Assembly: GCA_905234005.1 (NCBI GenBank)
Contig: CAJOFW010000184.1
Coordinates: 2,380 to 11,908 of the forward strand
Origin: an uncultured Oscillospiraceae bacterium
GTDB taxonomy: Bacteria > Bacillota > Clostridia > Oscillospirales > Oscillospiraceae
Direction: 5' to 3'
Length of the DNA stretch: 9,529 bases
Numbering within the stretch: the first letter of the stretch is position 1; each line of letters starts with the position of its first letter. The translations under genes were made by a program, and so were the position numbers. Positions 1 to 5,558 of this stretch are shown here, one piece after another. Below the pieces are notes generated by a model. The model saw nothing but the letters and a program-made list of their open reading frames with translations. It was not told where the DNA came from and did not search any database.

Positions 1-102
1 AAAGAAAAAGTATCAAAAAGAACTTTGTATTCGCTCGAAAAGGCAGCAATTCCAAGGCTTTGCGCCCGGTAACGAGACGAAGCTTTTAATCGGAGAACAG
101 TA

Positions 103-882
103 TCAATATCCGACGATGGACGCGCCGCCGTCTATGACCATGACCTGGCCGGTCGTGTTGCCGGAGAGGTCGGAGCAGAGGAACGCGGCGGCGGCGGCGA
201 TCTCCTCGGGCGTGTTCATGACGCGGCCCGTCGGGACGTAGTTCGTGACCGGGGGCGGGTTGCCGCCGGGGCCGTCGTGCGGCGTGACGACGCCGGTATT
301 GAAGGACGCCGTGCCGCCCGGCGCGATCGCGTTGACGCGGACGCCGAGATGACCCCACTCGGACGCGGCCTGCAGCGTGATCGCGACGACCGCGCCCTTG
401 CTCGCGCTGTACGGCGCGGAGCACATCGGCGGCACCATGCCGCGTATGCCGGCCATCGACGCGATGTTCAAAATCGCGCCGCCGTGGGCGGCCATCGACT
501 GCTTCACGACCTGCTGCATCAGGAAAAACGTGCCCTTCGCGTTCGTCTCCATGACGGCGTCCCACGCCTCGGGCGTCAGCTCGAGACCCGGCCCGCCGGT
601 CATGACGCCCGCCGCCTGTATCAGCACGGATATCTCGCCGAGGTCGGCGCGGATGCGCTCCACGACGGCGGGGATGGCGGCGGCGTCGGCGATGTCGAGC
701 GCGTACGGGGCGACCGTGCCCGCGTCCGCGAGCATGGCGGCGGCCTTTTGGATCTTGTCGGCGTTCCGGCCGACCATCGCGACGGCCGCGCCGGACTTCG
801 CCAGCGCCTCGGCGCACGCAAACCCGATGCCGCTCCCCGCGCCCGACACAACGGCGACCCTGCCGGTGAAATCAATGTTCAT
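103..882 (-). CDS. SDR family NAD(P)-dependent oxidoreductase
   Basis: Classical short-chain dehydrogenase/reductase of 259 aa, the normal length for the family; a soluble cytoplasmic Rossmann enzyme that interconverts an alcohol and a carbonyl. Visible motifs are the cofactor loop SGAGSGIG (residues 13-20, Ser in place of the usual Thr), DI at 63-64, QAAG at 89-92 in place of NNAG, and the catalytic tetrad N114, S142, Y158 and K162 (YSASK). The C-terminal VIDGG is also typical. The end of the second strand reads GRN with no acidic residue, which suggests NADP(H) over NAD (inference). The substrate cannot be read from the sequence. The start is supported by GGAGG (plus-strand 890-894) seven bases upstream. 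The gene lies 66 bp downstream of the SLH gene on the same strand with no clear terminator between, so read-through is possible. No convincing terminator is visible in 1-102. Confidence 0.93.
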   Translation of the reverse strand: MNIDFTGRVAVVSGAGSGIGFACAEALAKSGAAVAMVGRNADKIQKAAAMLADAGTVAPYALDIADAAAIPAVVERIRADLGEISVLIQAAGVMTGGPGLELTPEAWDAVMETNAKGTFFLMQQVVKQSMAAHGGAILNIASMAGIRGMVPPMCSAPYSASKGAVVAITLQAASEWGHLGVRVNAIAPGGTASFNTGVVTPHDGPGGNPPPVTNYVPTGRVMNTPEEIAAAAAFLCSDLSGNTTGQVMVIDGGASIVGY

Positions 883-911
883 GTGTGTACCTCCGTGTAT
901 TCCGAAAAATA

Positions 912-938
912 TTTATAGATGCTCGAAAAACCTGTCCG
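912..938 (-). promoter_or_regulatory. weak candidate promoter of the SDR gene
   Basis: On the minus strand, CGGACA (938-933) and TATAAA (917-912) are separated by 15 bp, shorter than the ideal 17. They lie about 30 bp before the SDR start. The short spacer makes this uncertain; the gene could instead be read from the upstream SLH promoter. Confidence 0.3.
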
Positions 939-965
939 ATATATCCCGTCAGATATATCCCATTA
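938..965. repeat. tandem 14-bp repeat with palindromic GATATATC cores
   Basis: Two 14-bp units start at 938 and 952, each GATATATCCC followed by GTCA or ATTA. Each core GATATATC is a perfect 8-bp palindrome. The repeat covers the SLH stop codon (949-951) and lies just upstream of the SDR gene, where a protein could bind as an operator (inference). Confidence 0.5.
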
Positions 966-2318
966 TATTGTTAAACCGGTACAGAAACAGCACGAGCTGG
1001 TACCGTGTGCAGGGGTTGTTCGGGGCAAATGTCGTGGCCGAGGTGCCCTTTGTGATGCCCTTCTCCACGGCCCAGAGGACGGCCCTGTAGCACGAGTCGG
1101 ACGGCTTCACGTCGGAAAACGGGTTCGTCGTGTTCGTGACCGCCGGCTTGCCCGCCATGCGGTAGAGCATCAGCACGATCTGGCCGCGTGTGACGGTGCC
1201 GTTCGGGTTGAACGTCGTCGCCGAGGTGCCCTTGATGATCCCCTCGTTATACGCCCAGAGCACGGCCCTGTAGTACGCGGCGGACGATTTCACGTCCTTG
1301 AAGGGGTTGGCGACGCCGGTCACGTCGGGCTTTCCGGCGAGACGGTAGAGCATCAGCGCGAACTGGCCGCGGGTGCAGTTGTCGTTCGGGCTGAACGTCG
1401 TGGCCGACGTGCCCTTCACGATGCCGCTGCCGTAGGCCCACTGCAGGGCGGCGTAATACGAGGCGTTCGAGGGCACGTCCGTGAACGGGAGCACGGCCTT
1501 CACCGTGAACGTGGCCGTGGCCGTGCCGGTATAGTTGCCCCGTCCGGTGACCGTCGCGGTGCCGGTGCCGGCGGACGCGTAGTCGGCGTAGCGGACGGTG
1601 TAATCGACGTCCTGCGTGAGCGTCCGGCCGTCCACGACGACGGCGGCGGACGTCGGCGCGCTGCCCGCGTTCACGGCGGAGGGCGTGAGCTTCACGGAGG
1701 CCCCGGCGACGCTGCGCGGCGCGACGGTGAATTCGCAGAAGTCGTTCGAGTCCTCGTTCATCACCGCCTCGCCGGAGCTGTCTTCGTAGAAGGTGAAGAC
1801 GACGAGATAGTACGTGCCCGCGTCGTATTCGTAGGCCGGCAGCGTCAGCGTGTACGTGGAGTACGAGGACTCGATGAGGTCGACGGTATAGCCGACTTCA
1901 TTGCCCTCCTCGATCTCGCGACGAACGCGGCGGTGAGGGGGCTGTAGCTGCCGTAGCCCACGTACAGCGTGAAGGTGCCCTCGTCGCCGTAGGTGAAGGT
2001 CTGGTCGTAGGACGACGAATCGAGCCGGCACCACGGCAGCGTGGCGGCGCCGTCCGGAGCGGGGGCGTCGGCTGCTTCCGCGTCGGACACGTCCGCGACG
2101 GGCGCGTCCCCGACGGTCAGGCCGTCCGACCCGGCGGCGGCGAATATGTCCGTGCCGGATATCCGGCTCTCGACGGCGGCGCGGATGACGCCGGCGTCGA
2201 CGACGTCCGTCACGCCGCCGTCCGCCAGCGCCGCGCCGCCAAGCAGCCCGCCGAGCAGCGCGAGCGCCAAAAGACAGGCGATGAGGCGAGGGATTGCATT
2301 CGTAGTTATGCCTTTCAT
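949..2318 (-). pseudogene. secreted three-SLH-domain surface protein, frameshifted
   Basis: Exported cell-surface protein expected to attach to the cell wall through C-terminal S-layer homology domains. The N-terminal frame runs from ATG at 2318 and has a signal peptide (MKGITTNAIP, a Leu/Ala-rich core, probable cut after ALA at residue 32). The C-terminal frame is shifted. Coding sense passes from one to the other at about 1917-1919, where restoring one base gives TAAFV-A-EIEEGNEVG and a continuous protein of about 456 aa. Residues about 95-200 look like a beta-sandwich, and 203-277 resemble the GRGNYTGT-type repeat domain common in clostridial surface proteins. Three SLH domains start at residues 278, 339 and 400, exactly 61 aa apart (1488-952), each with PF.DV, KGTSATTF.PN and TR-Q motifs. 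GGGAGG sits 8 bases before the ATG. All domains survive, so a sequencing error is as likely as real decay. Confidence 0.85.
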
Positions 2319-2355
2319 AGGTGCGACCTCCCGTGAAATGATTGTCTATACGGCC

Positions 2356-2384
2356 ACTATACCACACCGCGCCGCAAATCGCAA
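2356..2384 (-). promoter_or_regulatory. sigma-A type promoter of the SLH gene
   Basis: On the minus strand, TTGCGA (2384-2379), a 17-bp spacer and TATAGT (2361-2356) lie about 40 bp before the SLH start. Spacing is ideal and both boxes are close to consensus. It is divergent from the promoter at 2402-2431. Confidence 0.7.
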
Positions 2385-2401
2385 CAATTGCCGTCGCGGC
2401 A

Positions 2402-2431
2402 TGGACAACCGGGCCGGGCGTGTGCTATAAT
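2402..2431 (+). promoter_or_regulatory. promoter of the 120-aa gene, extended -10
   Basis: TGGACA (2402-2407), an 18-bp spacer and a perfect TATAAT (2426-2431) preceded by TGC, which makes an extended -10. It lies about 50 bp upstream of the ATG at 2484. Confidence 0.75.
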
Positions 2432-2483
2432 GCGCTCGATGGCAATGACAGCGCCGCGCCGGTGCGCGGGAAAGGAGCCTCCC

Positions 2484-2846
2484 ATGAAATTTGAACCGCT
2501 CGCGTCCGTCACGGCCGATAAAGACGCGCTGACCTCGGAGTACAAAGCCGCCCGGGAGATCGGAAAGCTCCGTATCGGCGAGCTGCATCTCTTCGTGCGG
2601 ACGGGGCTGAGCGCCCACTACATCCCCTACCGGGACGTGCGCCGGGTATTCCGGCGCGTACAGCTCATCCCGGCGAAGATGTGCTGCGGCAGCGGCGCGT
2701 TCGAGCTGGAGAACCTCGTCGTGTGCGGCGAGGCGGGCGAGCTGTGTCAGGTGCAGCTCCCCGGGGCGCGGGCCGCCGTCGCCGTGATGGAGGAGCTGAA
2801 ACGCCGCGTCCCCGAGGCGGAATTCGGAAAACCGGCTGAAAACTGA
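2484..2846 (+). CDS. uncharacterised 120-aa protein (possible PH-like fold)
   Basis: I do not recognise a named family with certainty. The 120-aa product is probably cytoplasmic: it has no signal peptide and no membrane segment. Its central part alternates strands (IGELHLFVRTG, AHYIPYRDVRRVFRRV, FELENLVVCG) and ends in a helix (ARAAVAVMEELKRRVPEAEFG). This is the pattern of small PH-like domains found as short hypothetical proteins in Clostridia, and that assignment is inference. A vicinal Cys pair lies at residues 67-68 and a further Cys at 81 and 88. The ATG at 2484 is chosen because AAAGGAG (2471-2477) sits six bases upstream and a good promoter precedes it; the frame stays open upstream but carries no such signals. 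The gene appears to be transcribed alone, divergently from the SLH gene. Confidence 0.8.
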   Translation: MKFEPLASVTADKDALTSEYKAAREIGKLRIGELHLFVRTGLSAHYIPYRDVRRVFRRVQLIPAKMCCGSGAFELENLVVCGEAGELCQVQLPGARAAVAVMEELKRRVPEAEFGKPAEN

Positions 2847-2860
2847 CGCGCCGGTGAAAT

Positions 2861-2882
2861 TTTCGCGGTTTTTTTCGCGAAA
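2861..2882 (+). terminator. possible hairpin after the 120-aa gene
   Basis: TTTCGCG (2861-2867) and CGCGAAA (2876-2882) are perfect inverted repeats around a T-rich 8-base loop. The T run is in the loop rather than after the stem, so this is not a textbook terminator. It ends just before the -35 box at 2887. Confidence 0.3.
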
Positions 2883-2886
2883 GCCC

Positions 2887-2915
2887 TTGTCAATCCGCCA
2901 AAAACGCATTAAAAT
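2887..2915 (+). promoter_or_regulatory. promoter of the 166-aa/cstA operon
   Basis: TTGTCA (2887-2892), a 17-bp spacer and TAAAAT (2910-2915). The transcript would begin near 2922, after the in-frame TTG at 2918, which supports the ATG at 2978 as the real start of the downstream gene. Confidence 0.7.
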
Positions 2916-2977
2916 AATTGCGCCGTTATTTACACTTTGTTTATTTTTCCCGGACGGGGAGACTGGAGACCGACCGT

Positions 2978-3478
2978 ATGACCGCTGCCGCCGCGCTCGA
3001 TAGGGTTCTGCCGCTGTTTGAGGCGTATTACGACGTCACAAGGGACGGCGCGATCGAGCCGTTTCGGGCGGAGGCCGCGTTCCACTCCCACAGCGAGCAG
3101 TATTTCCTCGTCAGGGCGGCGAAAATGGCCGAGTCGGACGCGCACGAGTACGTCTTCTTCGCGGTGACGGAGCGTCTGACGCCGGACGAGGCCGTGCGTT
3201 ACGATACCGCCGCGTGGACGGAGGGCCTGCGCCGCGCAAAGCCCGGCCCGAACCACCGCAGCACGGACGTCGGCCTCATCCTGCTGGCGGACACGATCGA
3301 CCCCGCCGCCGCCGCGTACATCCGAAAACTCCGCCGGAGCAAGAGCTACAGGCTCACGCTTCAGGGCTGGTCGAACTACCGCGTGATTGCGTTGGAGACC
3401 TCCACCGGCCGCACGGCCTGCAACCGCATGGGCCGCGGTCTGCGGAAGCTCCTTGGCAATATAAATCTATCAGAGTAG
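2978..3478 (+). CDS. uncharacterised 166-aa protein coupled to cstA
   Basis: Soluble protein of 166 aa with no signal peptide or membrane segment. I know of no named function; from memory similar proteins occur beside cstA in other Firmicutes, which I could not check here. Conserved-looking blocks are FHSHSEQYFLV (35-45), a VFFAVTE strand (59-65), NHRSTDVGLI (92-101), GWSNYRVIALE (130-140) and a basic tail NRMGRGLRKL (149-158). The His pair in FHSH and the N-H-R motif are candidate functional residues. The ATG at 2978 has GGAG (2964-2967) upstream; an in-frame TTG at 2918 lies before the predicted transcript start and encodes unlikely sequence. Its stop TAG (3476-3478) overlaps the ribosome binding site of cstA, and the genes are 10 bp apart, so translation is probably coupled. 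A role in CstA function or control is inference. Confidence 0.85.
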   Translation: MTAAAALDRVLPLFEAYYDVTRDGAIEPFRAEAAFHSHSEQYFLVRAAKMAESDAHEYVFFAVTERLTPDEAVRYDTAAWTEGLRRAKPGPNHRSTDVGLILLADTIDPAAAAYIRKLRRSKSYRLTLQGWSNYRVIALETSTGRTACNRMGRGLRKLLGNINLSE

Positions 3479-3488
3479 GAGAAATGTC

Positions 3489-5189
3489 ATGGCAATCGGA
3501 ATCATCCTTGCAGCCATCGTGCTGCTCATCCTGGGCTATGTCTTCTACGGCTCCTGGCTTGCGAAGCAGTGGGGCATCGACCCCGACCGCAAGACCCCGG
3601 CCGTGGAGATGGACGACGGCGTCGACTACGTCGCCGCGAAGCCCATCGTCCTCATGGGACACCACTTCTCGTCCATCGCGGGCGCAGGCCCGATCAACGG
3701 CCCCATCCAGGCGGCCGTGTTCGGCTGGGTTCCCGTGTTCCTGTGGTGCGTGATCGGCGGCATCTTCATCGGCGGCGTTCACGACTTCGGCGCGCTGTTC
3801 GCGTCCGTCCGTCACGGCGGCAAGTCCGTCGGCGAGATCATCAAGGACTCGATGGGCGCCCGTGCGAAGAAGCTCTTCATCATCTTCGCGCTGCTCGTGC
3901 TGATCCTCGTCATCGCCTCGTTCGTCAACGTCGTCGCCGGCACGTTCGCCTCCGACACCGCCGGCATGGTCCTCAACACGACCCCGACCGGCAACGAGAC
4001 GACCGCGATGGTCTCCGTCCTGTTCATCGTCCTCGCGATCATCTACGGCCTGCTCACGAACCGCGCCGGCCTCAAGACCCTGCCCGCCACGATCATCGGC
4101 ATCGTCTGCATCATCGCGATGCTGATCTTCGGCCTGAACGTCGGCCTCGTCGCCGGCCGCGGCTTCTGGATCGTCTTCATCGGCGTGTACATCACGATCG
4201 CCTCCCTCGTCCCGGTGTGGATCCTGCTCCAGCCGCGTGACTACCTCTCCAGCTTCCTGCTGTACGCGATGATGATCATCGCCCTGTTCGGCATCATCTT
4301 CTCCACGTTCGCCGGCACGGCGACGTTCGAGCTGCCCGCCTTCACCGGCTGGAAGACCTCCATCGGCACCCTGTTCCCGGCGCTGTTCATCACGGTCGCC
4401 TGCGGCGCGTGCTCCGGCTTCCACAGCCTGATCGCCTCCGGCACCTCCTCCAAGCAGCTCTCGAACGAGCGCGACGCCAAGCCCATCGGCTACGGCTCCA
4501 TGCTCATCGAGTCCGGCCTCGCCGTCATCGCGCTGATCGCGGTCGGCATGGTCTTCACGAAGTACACGAACGGCGAGTTCGGCTCCCCGTCCGTCGCGTT
4601 CGCCGCCGGTATCGCCACGATGTTCGGCGCGGACACCACCACCGTCTACAAGACGATCTACGCCCTGCTGACGCTGGCCGTCTCCGTCTTCGCGCTGACG
4701 AGCCTCGACTCCGGCACGCGTCTGAGCCGCTTCATGTTCACCGAGCTGTTCCTGCACGAGGACGAGGCCACCTGGCATGACGCGACCGGCGTGCGCAAAT
4801 TCCTCGCCCACCCGCTGGTCGGCACGATCATCATGGTCGTCATCGGCTGCACGCTCGGCGCGCTGAAGCTCTCCCAGATCTGGGCGCTGTTCGGCTCCGC
4901 CAACCAGCTCCTCGCGGGCATCGCGCTCATGGCCGTCTGCGCCTGGCTCGGCAACGCCGGCAAGAACAACAAGATGTTCATCGTCCCGATGTTCTTCATG
5001 CTCGCCGCCACGCTCACGAGCCTCGTCACCACCGTCATCACGAAGATCAAGGGCTTCGCCGCCGGCGAGCTGGCCTGGGGCAACTGGTTCCAGCTCATCT
5101 TCGCCGCCGCGATGGTCGTGCTGGCCATCATCCTCGTCATCGAGGGCGTCCAGACCATCTTCCTCAAGAAGAACAGGGCCGAGGCGTAA
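3489..5189 (+). CDS. cstA: carbon starvation protein CstA family transporter
   Basis: Integral membrane transporter of the CstA family. E. coli members take up peptides (CstA) or pyruvate (CstA, BtsT) during carbon shortage; the substrate here cannot be fixed from sequence. The 566-aa product is shorter than the about 700-aa enterobacterial proteins but fits the compact type seen in many Firmicutes. Clear marks are the signature GHHFSSIAGAGPINGP (57-72), VHDFGALFASVRHGGKSVGEII (97-118, spanning the next conserved block), WALFGSANQLLA (465-476) and more than a dozen hydrophobic helices throughout. The tail ends in FLKKNRAEA. AGGAG (3477-3481) lies seven bases before the ATG and overlaps the stop of the preceding gene. 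Codon choice is extremely biased to C-ending codons, more than in neighbouring genes, consistent with high expression. A strong terminator follows 57 bp downstream. Confidence 0.97.
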   Translation: MAIGIILAAIVLLILGYVFYGSWLAKQWGIDPDRKTPAVEMDDGVDYVAAKPIVLMGHHFSSIAGAGPINGPIQAAVFGWVPVFLWCVIGGIFIGGVHDFGALFASVRHGGKSVGEIIKDSMGARAKKLFIIFALLVLILVIASFVNVVAGTFASDTAGMVLNTTPTGNETTAMVSVLFIVLAIIYGLLTNRAGLKTLPATIIGIVCIIAMLIFGLNVGLVAGRGFWIVFIGVYITIASLVPVWILLQPRDYLSSFLLYAMMIIALFGIIFSTFAGTATFELPAFTGWKTSIGTLFPALFITVACGACSGFHSLIASGTSSKQLSNERDAKPIGYGSMLIESGLAVIALIAVGMVFTKYTNGEFGSPSVAFAAGIATMFGADTTTVYKTIYALLTLAVSVFALTSLDSGTRLSRFMFTELFLHEDEATWHDATGVRKFLAHPLVGTIIMVVIGCTLGALKLSQIWALFGSANQLLAGIALMAVCAWLGNAGKNNKMFIVPMFFMLAATLTSLVTTVITKIKGFAAGELAWGNWFQLIFAAAMVVLAIILVIEGVQTIFLKKNRAEA

Positions 5190-5246
5190 TCGACCGGCGC
5201 CGGGGAAAACCCCCAATCCGCAAAACCCAAACAGCAAAACATACCG

Positions 5247-5277
5247 AACCCGCGCCGCGACTGCGGCGCGGGTTTTT
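5247..5277 (+). terminator. Rho-independent terminator of the cstA operon
   Basis: A 12-bp perfect stem AACCCGCGCCGC (5247-5258), loop GACT, then GCGGCGCGGGTT (5263-5274) running into a short T run (5273-5277). It is strongly GC-rich and well placed. Confidence 0.93.
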
Positions 5278-5338
5278 CCGTCCGGCGGCGATGTCAATGA
5301 AAACGTGCGTATATCCCCGCAAAAACGTGGTAATGAAC

Positions 5339-5373
5339 CGCCCCGGCGGCGCTTTCGCGGCGGGGCCGGGGCG
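5339..5373. repeat. 9-bp inverted repeat spanning the -35 region
   Basis: CGCCCCGGC (5339-5347) and GCCGGGGCG (5365-5373) are perfect inverted repeats. They end two bases before the TATAAT at 5376 and enclose the place where a -35 box should be. This could be an operator for the 487-aa gene (inference), or just a GC-rich fold. Confidence 0.5.
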
Positions 5374-5381
5374 TGTATAAT
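5353..5381 (+). promoter_or_regulatory. candidate promoter of the 487-aa gene
   Basis: A perfect TATAAT lies at 5376-5381. At the ideal 17-bp distance there is only TTTCGC (5353-5358), a poor -35, so an activator or the surrounding inverted repeat may matter. The leader from here to the ATG is about 170 bases and contains the repeat element at 5387-5525. Confidence 0.5.
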
Positions 5382-5386
5382 AAGCT

Positions 5387-5525
5387 TAAGGCAACACCGC
5401 ACAAATAGGAGGCGCACGTCTTGCTTGCATCTTTTCCGGCATATTTCACAAAAAGCCTCGGGAATACACAAAGTATTCCCTGTGTCTGCGCAATCCGCAC
5501 ACCCCTATTGTGCGGTATTGCCTTA
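5387..5525. mobile_element. MITE-like element, 139 bp, no transposase
   Basis: The ends are inverted repeats: left TAAGGCAACACCGCACAA (5387-5404) matches the reverse complement of 5508-5525 at 17 of 18 positions, and four more bases (TAGG) pair after a one-base bulge. If the outer TA at each end (5387-5388 and 5524-5525) is the target duplication, the element proper is 135 bp. Its base composition is more AT-rich than the flanking genes. It contains an inner hairpin (5460-5480) but no credible protein, so if mobile it would need a transposase in trans. It lies wholly between the promoter and the ribosome binding site of the 487-aa gene. A long-range regulatory RNA stem is the alternative. Confidence 0.6.
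5460..5480. repeat. perfect 8-bp hairpin inside the MITE-like element
   Basis: GGGAATAC (5460-5467), loop ACAAA, GTATTCCC (5473-5480). A competing stem ACACA (5466-5470)/TGTGT (5481-5485) overlaps it, so the two could not form together. Confidence 0.6.
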
Positions 5526-5558
5526 CCGAATTTTAATCTGCAGGAGGAAACCAGCATC

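Noticed and set aside
1..102. Terminator or gene downstream of the SDR
   Set aside because: Only very short self-complementary AT stretches are visible; no GC stem followed by a T run and no open frame with a ribosome site.
1905..1930. Programmed -1 ribosomal frameshift in the SLH gene
   Set aside because: The direction fits but no X-XXY-YYZ slippery heptamer is present near the junction.
919..1947. 342-codon plus-strand frame over the SLH gene
   Set aside because: Arg/Val/Gly/His-rich shadow; the minus strand carries recognisable SLH domains.
2918..2977. TTG start at 2918 for the 166-aa gene
   Set aside because: It falls just upstream of the predicted transcript start and has no ribosome site; the first 20 residues look like translated leader.
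3354..5471. Very long open frame (705 codons) on the minus strand opposite cstA
   Set aside because: Its product is low-complexity, rich in Asp, Glu, Arg, Gly and His, and it is the antisense image of the strongly C-ending codons of cstA. It also crosses the terminator and the MITE-like element.
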